From Hydnum rufescens UP504 (taxonomy: Eukaryota > Basidiomycota > Agaricomycetes > Cantharellales > Hydnaceae): DNA of 13,495 nt. Below, piece by piece: positions 1 to 9,910 of the stretch. The translations under genes and the position numbers were made by a program. The stretch covers positions 20,098 to 33,592 of the forward strand of contig MU129239.1 of assembly GCA_014904985.1 (NCBI GenBank), written 5' to 3'. A model generated the notes under the pieces. That model saw only the letters and a program-made list of their open reading frames with translations, had not been told where the DNA came from and searched no databases. Numbering within the stretch: the stretch's first letter is position 1; each line of letters starts with the position of its first letter.

Positions 1-580
1 TTTTGGAGATGGCAAGATGAGAGTGATTGGACTGTTTTGTAAATAGGCTTTATATCTGCAGACCAATGACGGTGATTCCACACAGCCTATGAACACCCAA
101 TTTGGTTAAGATTTCGAGGATTCCAGGTGAATGTTGAGCTGCAAGGGGCAGGAGGGAGATGGAGGAACAGTGGCCAAAAATTGTCACAACACCTTGAGAG
201 TGGGGGTGTTGAAAAGCTGCAATTTGGCACATAGAATCACCCACCCCACACAGCTTGAACAACAACCCCTTCCCCTTGGGCGGACCACATGAGGGCAGGG
301 GAGAGGATGGAGATAGTGAGATGAGGAATGATCAGATTGCTTTGTAAATAGGCTTGAATAATGCAGACAAACAGGACAAATCCAGCAAGCCTGAGAGCTC
401 CTGAAATGGCCAATATTTGGTCATCCCAGCTGCTGTTGAGTGGAAGGTGAAGTGAATGTGGTCATGGATTCTCTTGAGTAGGCTTGTTGGACAGCTGAGA
501 TTTGGGCACACAGAATGTCCCCACACTCAGCCTGTCTGACAAGCCATGGCCCTGGTGGGACCTGGGACTGTCCCATTTGA
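1..580. repeat. Diverged direct duplication, two units of about 290 bp
   Basis: Two successive segments share landmarks in the same order. TTTGTAAATAGGCTT occurs at 36-50 and again at 341-355, each followed by a TGCAGAC motif. TTTGGCACATAGAAT at 223-237 matches TTTGGGCACACAGAAT at 501-516. The offset between landmarks is 278-305 bp, so the copies differ by indels and many substitutions. No coding signal is convincing in either copy. It looks like an old tandem duplication of a non-coding or TE-derived segment. I cannot name the family. Confidence 0.5.
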
Positions 581-1567
581 AGTACAGTGAGTGTTGAAAC
601 AGCAGACTCACACTGGCAGTTGCGCAGTCAGCAAAGTGCCCATGTACGCAGTTGTGCAGCAATCTTGCCAGCATTAATGTTGGTGATTCCATTGTCACAT
701 TGTGTTTTCCTCTTTATGTCCATCTACCTATTTTGTGTGGCAGCATTACTGTGTATGCATATATGTATGTATACTGTACTCTTGTAACCAACATTCCAAT
801 TTTGGAGCATGACACAGAAATTTGCATCTGGGGCCCCCCCAGGACCATTCACAACTCAATGTGATGCTGTGACATCAGGCAATTCATTCATTCTGGACAT
901 CTCAGCAATTAGGGGCATAGCCTCTCAACTGGTACTGGTCAAGCAGGAACAAAGATCTTATTGATTCTATCACCTAGGCCATGTAAGGCTACTAGTACAT
1001 GGGCTCTTCCCTTGGGTTCTCAATGAGTGTGACCATGCCCCCAAAGCCGTTTACACCTTGTGTGATGTGTGACAATGACCATATTTGGTCAATTCAAGGG
1101 GTTGTGGACGTGTGACTGAAATAGTTGGTCATAAGTAGTATTAGCCTCCAGACCTCTTCCTCAGGTCTTTCCCTTGTTAAGTCTTTGAGGTTGAGGCCAT
1201 TGACATTGGTTAATGTCAAATTTGATGTCAAAACCATCCATCTGAGGTCAAAATTCAGTTTTTGATCATCACTTGACATCAACCCCAATTTAAGCCTCTC
1301 AGGCCCGGACAACATGTCAAAATGGTACTCCTTTTGAGCTAAGGCTATATGGCTGACCAGCCTGCATACAAGTATGTTGTTTACATTCAGATATGGTAGC
1401 TAGATTGTAGTGATCCAGGATGTCTATAACCCCTAAAACCTTAAAACCATTTGAACCTTCCAAGCAATTACTTGGTCAGAAAATCTTTGAACCAGGGAGC
1501 CTTCTTGCTAGAGGTTTGTAGGTTCCACAGGTGTAGACTCTCATGACCCCTTGGACTAGTGTTGTTA
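581..1567. other. Gene-free stretch, no recognisable content
   Basis: About 1 kb with only short open frames on either strand and no recognisable protein motif. CpG dinucleotides are rare, as in the rest of the left flank. A few short echoes of TGATGTCAAA / TGAGGTCA type occur around 1190-1285 but they do not form a regular array. I see no RNA gene. Confidence 0.5.
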
Positions 1568-1712
1568 AAGATTTGGGCTTGAGCCAGCTTGAGTCTGAGC
1601 CAAGTCCATTCTGAGCCAAGTTGAGCCAAGTCATTTGCTTATTAAGCAAAGACTCAACTCAACTTTGGACAACTTGGCTTGGGCTTGAAGTCAGCTTGAG
1701 CCAAGGCTCGGT
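1568..1712. repeat. GAGCCAAG-motif island, MITE-like
   Basis: About 145 nt built largely from variants of TTGAGCCAAG and its complement CTTGGCTC. Forward copies lie around 1577-1632 and inverted copies around 1670-1705. A central inverted repeat TTTGCTT..AAGCAAAG lies around 1635-1652. Composition from one short motif in both orientations with a foldback centre resembles non-autonomous DNA elements with subterminal repeats. I see no target-site duplication, so the element class is inference. Confidence 0.45.
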
Positions 1713-1788
1713 ATATAATATGCTCAAATAGATAGTGTATTTGGCATGGTCAGGAGTTAGGATACTTTGCATAGAATTACTATAGTAC

Positions 1789-2049
1789 ATGGAAGGATTG
1801 AGGACCTCTACAGTCCACACTAAACCAATACAATCACAAACCCCAATTTTTTTTTTCTCTCCTCATACCATGCCAGATCCTAGGAAGCAAGTACCAAGCA
1901 ATCTGTCTTACTCTGGCACCCCCAAACAGAAGAAGACATTGGAAATTGATCCTCAGCTCCTCCCACAGACACCACCATGGACAGCAACTGCACCTGCCAG
2001 ATCTGGGGACAGCTCCAACTCAGTCAGCCACAAATGTAGGTCTAGTTAG
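1789..2049 (+). CDS. Weak ORF, 86 codons, unrecognised
   Basis: An open frame of 86 codons. A better-placed internal ATG lies at 1870 after a T/C-rich tract, and TATATAATATG lies upstream near 1712. The predicted peptide is rich in Pro, Ser, Thr and Gln, hydrophilic, without membrane segments or a recognisable domain. GTAGGT near the 3' end (2036) could be a splice donor, so the frame might be a first exon. No downstream exon is recognisable. It may be random or a TE remnant. Confidence 0.15.
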   Translation: MEGLRTSTVHTKPIQSQTPIFFFSPHTMPDPRKQVPSNLSYSGTPKQKKTLEIDPQLLPQTPPWTATAPARSGDSSNSVSHKCRSS

Positions 2050-2085
2050 ATATTATGAGCCTTGCATTTATATAGTCTAACTAGA
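2041..2085. repeat. 10-bp perfect inverted repeat
   Basis: TCTAGTTAGA at 2041-2050 is repeated exactly in reverse complement as TCTAACTAGA at 2076-2085, with a 25-nt AT-rich spacer. It could be a small hairpin or the ends of a very short foldback sequence. No function is evident. Confidence 0.6.
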
Positions 2086-2095
2086 GGTTTTGATG

Positions 2096-2159
2096 CTGGG
2101 GCCCCTGGGGCTGGCTAACATGATTTCCATGATCAAGGCAGGGGCCCCAGGGGCCCCTG
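2096..2159. repeat. GC-rich inverted repeat (GGGGCCCC type)
   Basis: TGGGGCCCCTGGGGC at 2097-2111 faces a reverse-complementary GCCCCAGGGGCCCC segment at about 2143-2156. The spacer is about 31 nt. The right arm is itself nearly palindromic. The block is conspicuous because the surrounding DNA is AT-richer. It could mark the boundary of an inserted element. Confidence 0.55.
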
Positions 2160-2177
2160 TGTGGGACTTAGACTGGC

Positions 2178-2358
2178 CACAGATATGGTTGCTGCGGTTC
2201 GGTTTTGGTTCAGTTTTGACCAATCTGCTCAAAACCATAACCTGACCCGGTTCCAGAATCTCCCATAGAGGAAAAACCGTAACCTGACCAGCAGTCCAGT
2301 TTCATAGCGGTTCGGTTCTGGTTTAAACTCAGTTTAAACTGGAACCCCAAGATAGGGA
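2178..2358 (+). repeat. MITE-like repeat, left copy
   Basis: The segment starts CACAGATATGGTTGCTGCGG and ends near GGAACCCCAAGATAGGG. It is homologous over its whole length to the reverse complement of 10066-10255. Both begin with TGCTGCGGTTC, both carry GGTTTAAAC or CAGTTTAAAC motifs, and both end with a GAACCcCAAG-type sequence. Internally it repeats GCGGTTCGGTT at 2193 and 2317 and CATAACCTGACC/CGTAACCTGACC. It lies just downstream of the transposase stop codon. It may be a long terminal inverted repeat of a composite element or an independent non-autonomous element. No clear target-site duplication is visible. Confidence 0.6.
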
Positions 2359-2393
2359 GTGAGCCACAGGTTTTGAGTAATTAAAAGCGACTA

Positions 2394-5300
2394 CTACAGA
2401 GTTTCCATCTCCTTTGCATCCCACTTTCTATGCACACCCTGTTCATAGCCCTCCCTTTCTTCCATTTGTTCCCTGTGCATCTTCCAAAGGTGGCCCTTAG
2501 CCAGCTGTATCTTACCAAAGTGTTCTGAAGTCAACTGGGTATGCAAATAGCTATCAGTGTCTTTACTAGAAGAAAAAACCCATTCACAAGGAACTGATGA
2601 TGCTTGAATGGCCAAGTAATCCTGTGCCATCAATGTGAGAACTGGGTATTGGCCTGTGTGATCCTAATCCCATGCTTAGTATTAATGAAGTCTTAAAAGG
2701 GGGAGAAGGGCCGAGAGTAAATATACCTTCCACCATTTCAACATGTTGAAGTTAGCCTCGGGTGCAAGAGGATCTACAATATATGCATCCAATTCTTTGC
2801 GAGCCCCAGATTCAGATGCTTCCTTCAATCTTTGCACTGTGACTGCATGGACATGGTGAGCATTTCCATAACCTGCCTCATATGTACTTGGGACCGCGGT
2901 GTTAGGAACAGCTGCAGTCAGGTGGGCTCGCTTTGCATCATATTGTGACTTGTATTTGTCAAACTAATGAGACCAAGTCATCCGTGAGCACACATTACAA
3001 TAGAGACCCAAAGACTGACCTCAATTCGGAATTTCTCAAGTGCCTGCTCCACCCATATATCTTCCCACTCCTCCCGGATATATAAGTCTTTCATGCGAGG
3101 GTCCAGTACTAGAGGGAATAGCATATTTACATCACCAGTACCAACATTATGACACAGGGATGAACACACATGAACTCACAACCACCACAAGTGAACAGTC
3201 CGAGAGGTTGTAATATTTAGTCATGAGCTTCGTGCCTGCCATGATTGCAGGTGCAAGAGGTGAAAACCGGGGCTGTCATGACATGGCCTCCCACTGTGAG
3301 ATAAAATTCTCGAAGGCAATAAGCAACCTCCACATGGTTGGCTCACTCTCGCCCGAGAATTGTTGCTGTACGAGATCAGCCTCCTGAATGAAGGTGAGAA
3401 TATTATTTAGTCCATCCAAGTCCTGAGAGATTACAACTCTTGTACTTGAAGGACTTCAATGATTAGATTAGTTAGCTCCCATTCGGTCTCAGTAAGGGCA
3501 TATTGAGAGTATTTTGGTGTTCCTTTTTCCGGGGTAGGTACACCTTCTTCTCCATCGGCATAACAAGTGAATCGGATAATTGCCTAAGTGTACTTAAATT
3601 CACTTAGTTCTGTACTAAACCCCAAATCCATGGCACTGCATGCTTGCCTTTTTTTGTTCTACTACTCGCTTCAAGGCACTCAGCCAGGACCCCCAGCGTG
3701 TGACCACATACACGATCAGTTCAAGTTCCTTGATTCTGACATCCCGGCAACACTGGTGAAGGAAGTTTTTTGCGAGAGGTGAGCAGCGGACCTCATGATC
3801 ATAACCCTTGGTATTAGTAAGAGCCCAAGAACTATAATAATCTGCATACCTTTATGATAAATGCACGGATTTTGAAGAGTAGGCTCCCAGCGGGAAATGG
3901 ATTTGTAGAATCAGCTTCGTCCATGCTGGTAATCAGATTGATGATGTCGCCTTCATCATCTTCAGGATTCCCAATGTCGGTGTTAAATGAGGCACCAGGA
4001 ATTGCTGTTGAAAGTCCCTTGATGAAGGCACCTTGAGCGAGGTTGATTGTATGCGACATACAGCTGCCCAAGCAATCAAAACATTAGACAAAGGAATAAT
4101 GAGTCTAAATGACTTGTACTGGACTCTGTTCTCAAGTGCGTCCCAATCATCAACACCGGCCACAGTGAGGAGTCCCTCCAATTCTTTCATTGCTGCATCA
4201 TTCGCACTGGCATTATCCGAGGTGATATGGCCAAGCTAGGAAGTATAAAACACTTGTTAGTATCTGCTAAGAGGCAACTCCATTCTCATACCTTCGCTGG
4301 CATCATCATATCTTTTGTTAAGTCAAAGATGTGTGCTGCCATATTAGCACCTGAGTGGGATCCAGGGAGTTTGGTAAAGGAAATGAGTTCCGACTGGAGC
4401 TCCCAGTCTGCTGTAATGAAATGGACCGTAACAGCAATATATGCTTTCATGATGGACGAAGTCCACCCATCAAATGTAAGGGATACCTTCCCTGGAGCGG
4501 ACTAGACAGGGATTAGAGTTAATGTGGAAGCAAGAGCAAGGAGTCCATACCTTAATCTGTTCCTTGAGGGACTCCTGGATCTCTCCCACATGAGCCATAA
4601 TCAACGACATGATTTTCATTCGTTTCGGGATATCCTTCTCACTTGCTTTCATGGCACTTTGTTTGGTCTGGTACATCATCATTTCACGGAAAGAGGGTGA
4701 GTCCGTGATGTGTAGAGCCTGGAACACCAAGGTTACTGACAGTGTTCAGTATTGTTCAACTGGATCGAGACTCACCTGATCTGTCTCAAGAATAAAATTC
4801 TCAATGAGTTGACGTAGTGTATCTGCATTCCACTGATCCTGTTGCCGCATTGGGACACCGAACTGGGTGATCCGAGACTGTGTTGCACTGCAGATATGTT
4901 AGTAAGCTAATCAAAGTGGAGTAGTGGAAACAACCGACTCATCCACTATGTCTCCGCAGGAATCTTTGATGTTGCTCGGAACAGCTTGGTCATTCATGAG
5001 GATTTTGAGTCTCTCACAGTGCGCCTATATGCTTCCCAGTGCCGTCCCCCATGTACGGCAATATGGTTTCTCAATGTTGACACCCCAGTTTTTGCAGCGA
5101 AATAGCATTTAAGCCTCGCACTTTTCAAGCCCTCCTTCTTCAACTCACTAGTATTGTGAGTACTTGATCAAATGATGCATGTCTACTACTCACATACACA
5201 CAAGGCATGCCCGCATTAGCTCATCTACTTGTTTGTCCAGGTTTTTGTGTACCTCAGGTCTTCCAAATACACCATCGAGATCGCGGGTGGCATCACTTTT

Positions 5301-5531
5301 CTTTGGATGGCTTTCCGCTATTAACACAGCCAAGGCCTTGTCTGCAGTAGCAAACTCTGCTGCTTCGTTATCTTGGGTATGCAAACCTTCATCAGTGTCC
5401 AAATTAATATCATTGACATGCTGTTTCTTGGTGGCTTGTTGATCACTGCAGGATTTGTCTGATGGGCTCTCGTCGTCACTATCGGAAAGAATTACGGCCT
5501 TCCTCTTTGCCAATCGCCGAGCTTGAGACAT
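2394..5531 (-). pseudogene. hAT-family DNA transposase, decayed, multi-intron
   Basis: Transposase of a cut-and-paste hAT element. The start ATG at 5529-5531 opens an acidic, Ser/Asp-rich N-terminus. A BED-like zinc finger follows: CLVC near 5200 and HIAVH at 5051-5065, split by an intron. The catalytic core shows TFDGWTS (4457-4471), GSHSGAN, TSDNASAN (about 4206-4223), MSHTINLAQ and VTRW (3693-3704). A hATC dimerisation segment (2394-2633) carries QASSVPCEWVFSS. Introns inferred from reading frame and splice sites: 5148-5193, 4888-4938, 4719-4775, 4502-4550, 4236-4291, 4064-4119, 3792-3849, 3584-3647 (GC donor), 2964-3019 and 2654-2726. Damage: frameshifts near 5015, 3430 and 2640, an in-frame TGA at 3276-3278, a missing splice acceptor near 3135, and CERVFS changed to CEWVFS. 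Motifs and introns are seen. Family assignment is established knowledge. Loss of function is inference but strong. Confidence 0.93.
3584..3647 (-). other. Putative GC-AG intron in the hAT gene
   Basis: The reading frame ...VVEQKK ends at AAG followed by GCAAGC and resumes after CACTTAG in a frame that continues as hAT-like sequence (...LTETEWELTNLIIEVLQ). All other introns of the gene start with GT, so the donor is GC here. It may be a genuine GC-AG intron, since GCAAG is the usual GC donor context, or a GT donor mutated during decay. Confidence 0.5.
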
Positions 5532-6070
5532 TTCCCCACCCTCCTAGCAGCCATGAGGATTTTCCCATTGTTTGACCTGTTTAAGGTACTGACTTTTGCA
5601 TGGGCTCTTTGAGCTGACACCTTTTTCTTTGCATTATGACTACTATGGGGACGAATGGGCTCCCCAGCCCCAAGAGTCTTTAAATTGTTTGAATTGATGC
5701 CAAATGCTGCAAAGGCAGCATGGACCCCAGCAGACTTTTGTGTGATGGAGCGTAGCTTCAATTCTTGACCCGTCCTTTTTTGGGATGGAATGTCCTTGTG
5801 TGCGACCTTTTTGATTAGGCGCTTACGCCGGTCACCTATGGAGGTACGCAAGACTTCATCAGAGTCCTGTTTATCCAAATTGTATGAGAGTGTTGTGCGG
5901 TTTGATTTGTAGCCTAGATTATGAGGAAACTTCTCAGCTGCAAGATGAGCCTTAGCTGCCAGGGTGTCGGGGCTGACATCCAACTCTAAGAGGGAGGGGT
6001 CTTTGAGATTACCATGATGGTCCAGAGCAGGTTGGTCAGGGTCTGTGTGAGGGCTTTCATTATCAGACAT
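5492..6070 (-). CDS. Basic hypothetical protein upstream of the transposase
   Basis: An open frame from ATG at 6068-6070 (it can extend to an ATG at 6130), about 190 residues. It begins MSDNESPHTDPDQP and is acidic at the start, then strongly basic, with runs such as RRKRLIKK and AKKKVSAQRAHAK. It has no membrane segment and no domain I recognise. It overlaps the transposase ATG by 40 nt in another frame. One base change in the GGGGAAATG stretch near 5531-5540 would join the two frames, so it may be the broken N-terminal part of the transposase ORF. It may equally be a separate element-encoded accessory protein. The length and biased composition suggest former coding sequence, but there is no homology evidence. 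Confidence 0.4.
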   Translation of the reverse strand: MSDNESPHTDPDQPALDHHGNLKDPSLLELDVSPDTLAAKAHLAAEKFPHNLGYKSNRTTLSYNLDKQDSDEVLRTSIGDRRKRLIKKVAHKDIPSQKRTGQELKLRSITQKSAGVHAAFAAFGINSNNLKTLGAGEPIRPHSSHNAKKKVSAQRAHAKVSTLNRSNNGKILMAARRVGKCLKLGDWQRGRP

Positions 6071-6104
6071 TTTGGGTAGGTGAGAAATTTTGAAGTCAGC
6101 GATT

Positions 6105-6320
6105 TCAAATAATTCCCAGAGCCTCTGCACGATACAGGAACGGATTTTGAATCACGTTCTCATTGATTGGACCCAGCACATTTTTGTATGCGGTCAACCG
6201 ATTATCTTCTCCATCACTACCATTGACCACACCAACAGTACTAGGGAACTCCATCATCGTTATCTTCCACATTACAGGCATGCACAAAGGGTTGATAACC
6301 CCTATGTTCTTATGGCCTAC
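6105..6320 (-). CDS. Short coding-like fragment, unrecognised
   Basis: An open frame on the minus strand, ending at a stop near 6105. It reads through NPLCMPVMWKITMMEFPSTV and LGPINENVIQNPFLYRAEAL, which has the residue mix of real protein rather than noise. It fills the gap between the FAS breakpoint at about 6322 and the ORF that starts at 6070/6130. It could be an upstream exon of the hypothetical protein or a remnant of an unrelated gene captured with FAS. No domain is recognised. Confidence 0.3.
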   Translation of the reverse strand, partial: VGHKNIGVINPLCMPVMWKITMMEFPSTVGVVNGSDGEDNRLTAYKNVLGPINENVIQNPFLYRAEALGII

Positions 6321-6321
6321 A

Positions 6322-9300
6322 GAGGTTGCTCAGCCCCCGACTGTGTATGTGTTTACTGGTCAAGGATCCCAGGAACCAGGTATGGGCATGGATTTGTACA
6401 GCAGCTCCCCCGCAGCTCAGGCTGTTTGGGACGGTGCCGACGAACACTTGCTTGCTGTTTATGGGTTCCCGATTATCGAGCTGGTCAAGCAAATTCCCAA
6501 ACAGAAAACTATTCACTTCAGTGGAATTAAGGGCCAAGCAATTCGTCAACACTACATTGACATGACTTATGACACCATGGATAAGGATGGTAACATCAAG
6601 ACTCTCCCTCTGTTCGCCGATATCAACAATCGCACTCTGAAGTATACATTCAGCCATCCTAGCGGTTTGCTCTTTGCTACTCAGTTTGCGCAGATCGCCC
6701 TCGTTGTCACTGAGAAGGCTGCATTCAACAACATGCGTTCTAAAGACCTGGTGCAGCCAAACTGCACGTTCACCGGCCATTCACTCGGGGAGTACTCTGC
6801 CCTTGCGTCTATTGCTGATGTCCTCCCAGTTTTGTCTCTCGTTGATGTCATGTTCTATCATGGTATTACCATGCAACGTGCCATGCAACGTGATGCTCAT
6901 AACAGGTCTAATTATGCAATGTGTGCTGTGAACCCTAGTCGCATCTCTAAGACCTTCAATGAGGTGGCTCTTCATGAAGTTGTTGAGGTCATTGCCCATC
7001 GTAGTAATGTCCTTCTGGAGATTGTAAACTATAATGTTGAGGTGCGATTTCATGCTGCTACCGTCGTGCTCATAGTCATGTACTGGTCTCACAGGGATCT
7101 CAATATGTCTGCGCTGGAGACTTACTGGCCCTTCAATCCCTCATGAACGTTCTCAACTATCTCAAGAAGGAGAATATTGATATCCAGAAGGTGCTATTCT
7201 TTCAGAACCCCTTTTCTTCCCTTCGGCTAATACTTGGTTGCAGCTTACGAAGACCTATTCCGTCGATCGGGTCAAAGAAATGCTACAAGAAATAGTCGAC
7301 AATTGCATTAAGGCTGCTCGCCAGAAGCAAGAGGCTGACAATGGCTACATTGTCCTCGAGCATGGCTTCGCCACCATCCCACTCCCTGGAATTGATGTCC
7401 CATTCCACTCTCGATACCTCTGGGCGGGTGTCATGCCGTTCCGAGCCTGTAAGTCCTGCTAAGCAACTCAGATCCAGTTCTTATAATAACCATCTTGATT
7501 ATCAAGATCTCTCCAAAAAATTAACTCCGCTCACCTGAACCCCAATCTCCTTGTCGGCAAGTACATTCCCAACCTAATTGCCAAGCCCTTCGAAATTTCT
7601 TGGGAATATGCCCAGATCATCTATGATCAGACCTCATCTCCTCATCTTGACAAGGTCCTGAAGAACTGGGAACGTGATAACTGGACCAGTCTCAAACAAT
7701 GCCAGAACCTCGCATATACAGTACTATCCTTGTAGAACTTTTGGCCTATCAATTCGCCTCCCCCGTCCGGTGGATTGAGATGCAGGACTTATTGTTCTCT
7801 CAGTATCATTTTGAGCGACTGATTGAGCTCGGACCTGGTCCTACTCTAACTGGCATGGCCACTCGAACTCTCAAGGTGAAGTACGAGGCATCTGATGATT
7901 CCATCAGTTGCACTCGCGTAATCTATTGCCATGCGAAGAATACCAAGGAGATCTACTACCAATTCGAGGATGAAGCAGCGGCTGCTGATACCAATGCAGC
8001 TGTGGACTCGCCTGCCACAACAGCCAGCACTGCATCCGTTCCCGTTGCAGCTGCTGTTGTGGCACCTGCACCGTTGAGTGGTCCTGTTGCTTCCATCGCA
8101 GACGAACCCCTTAAAGCCCTCAACACCCTTCATGTCATTATTGCCCAGAAACTTAAAAAGAAGGTTGAGGAGATTCCTCTCTCAAAGTCTATTAAAGACC
8201 TCATTGGTGGGAAGTCGACCCTCCAGAATGAGATCCTTGGTGATCTCAATCTTGAGTTCGTATCTGCCCCAGAGAAGGGAGAAGAGCTGCCCCTGGACGA
8301 GCTTGGATCGTCACTCAGTACTGGTTATTCTAGTGCTCTCGGCAAGCAAACCACTGGCCTGATTTCTCGCCTCATTGGAGGCAAGATGCCTGGTGGCTTT
8401 AATTTGAGCACCATTAAAGCCTACCTTACTAAGACCTGGGGATTGGGTCCTTCGTGTTCCAATGGTGTACTGCTCCTTGGTCTGACTGGAGAGCCTCCTA
8501 AGCATCTTGGATCAGAAGCCGAGGCCAAGACTTGGTTGGATGCCATCGTTGTGGCATATGCCCAGCAAGCTGGGATTTCACTGTCGTCTGGTGCTGCCTC
8601 TGGAGGTGGTGGCGGCGGCGGTGGTGCTGTCATCAATAACGAAGAGTTTATTAAATTCCAGGCAGAGCAACACGAGTTCGCCAGACGCCAGGTCGAATTG
8701 TACATGCGCTATCTCGATCTGGATCCACACGAGGGAGCATGTACTGCGAACAATGAGAAATCTAACGTGCAGGCACTCCAAGATAAGCTGGATGCCATTA
8801 ACTGTGAGCATGGTGATGCCTACATCAATGGTATTCAACCAGTCTTCGAACCTCTTAAGGCCCGCCATTTTGATTCCTCTTGGAACTGGGTTCGACAGGA
8901 CGCTCTCATCATGTGGTACGATATTTTGCATGGCCGTATCTCTACTGTTGATCGCGAGATCACCACCCGGTGTATTGCGATTATCAATCGTGCCAACGAA
9001 TCTCTCTCGGAGTACATGCAGTACTACGTTGATCGTTGCAATCCTGGTCGTGGAGAAATGTACCGGCTGGGCAAAGAATTCGGCCAACAACTCATCAACA
9101 ACTGCCGGGAGGCTGTCAGACATCCTCCGTTGTACAAAGACGGTATGTGCGATTTCTTGTTATGGGTAAACAACACTAACACTGCGTGGTTTCAGTGACA
9201 TTCCCCACTGCTCCTCACATGGAGGTGACACCTGCAGGGAATATCATCTACACGGAAGTTGTTCGCGAGAATGTTCATAAACTGGAGGTGTACATCAAGG

Positions 9301-9905
9301 AGATGGTGATGGGTGGTGTGACACCCGGCACGGTCAATATCCAGAAGGTGCAGGATGACATTCTCAAACTGTGGAACGTTGTCAAGTTGCAGCCGGAGAT
9401 TAGTCAAGAGCAAAAGAACCAGATCAAGGCACTTTTATGATGGCATTGTTTGTTCGCTGAAGAAGAACCCTTTGGAGGTGCATTCAAGAACTTCCCATCA
9501 GACTCATCGATCTTCCTCACAGTTCTTCCAACCTCAAATATCTACACCTCCTACTGCCCTACCTGAGGACCGAATTCCTCACTTTCACCTTAAGTACAAA
9601 GCCTGTACAAACCGGGAGTACTCTAGCAACTTGACTAGCATATATCTCGACGTTCTCAATGAAATTGCTACATCCGGCACGACCTTCAAGGTTAAGAATG
9701 TCTCGCTAACCGGAGTGGCAAAGGTTCGATCGGTATTGAGGTCATCAATGATCTGCTTTCCGGTGATGCTCATATTGTCATCACAACTTTGAGATATAGC
9801 TGCTAGTCTGAAATATTTTCAGAGCATTTCCAGGTGTTGTTGTGCATATTAGGGTCTTGCGGGTGTGGTCATTGGGTAACAGTTTGCCATCCTAATCGAC
9901 CCGGC
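6322..9905 (+). pseudogene. Truncated fungal fatty acid synthase (fused beta-alpha), pseudogene
   Basis: A piece of cytosolic type I fungal FAS, which makes long-chain acyl-CoA. It begins abruptly at EVAQPPTVYVFTGQGSQ (6322) in the malonyl/palmitoyl transferase (MPT) of the beta part. It keeps the GHSLGEYSALA nucleophile Ser (6781-6783) and DVPFHS His. The Arg expected in YRGITMQ is His (6859-6861). It runs without a break into the alpha part: LLAYQFASPVRW, an Ala/Pro linker, ACP with GGKSTLQNEILGDL (carrier Ser 8215-8217), a Gly-rich loop near 8610, the structural segment, and the start of the ketoreductase (TGV.KGSIG near 9715). Introns 7042-7094, 7191-7243, 7449-7506 and 9143-9195 remain, so this is a DNA copy, not a retrocopy. 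Frameshifts: A-run 7515-7520, a 5-nt insertion near 7720, an extra T at 9433-9436, and a missing G near 9717. From about 9790 the similarity fades. About 1,000 of some 3,900 residues remain. Confidence 0.95.
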
Positions 9906-9910
9906 AAATT

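Noticed and set aside
6310..6780. Minus-strand frame of 156 codons opposite the MPT domain.
   Set aside because: The plus strand has unambiguous FAS similarity here, so the minus frame is a shadow.
8421..8705. Minus-strand frame with a run of prolines.
   Set aside because: It is the complement of the Gly-rich loop in the FAS alpha segment, a shadow frame.
7042..9195. The intron gaps in FAS counted as extra frameshifts.
   Set aside because: Each gap has a GT donor and AG acceptor, and removing it restores the conserved reading frame exactly.
6322..9905. A functional polyketide synthase or a working FAS gene.
   Set aside because: The domain order and sequence are those of fungal FAS, not PKS. 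Both ends are missing and four frameshifts plus a lost catalytic-site Arg argue against function.
6322..9905. A processed retrocopy of FAS.
   Set aside because: Four introns with good splice sites are retained and there is no poly-A tract.
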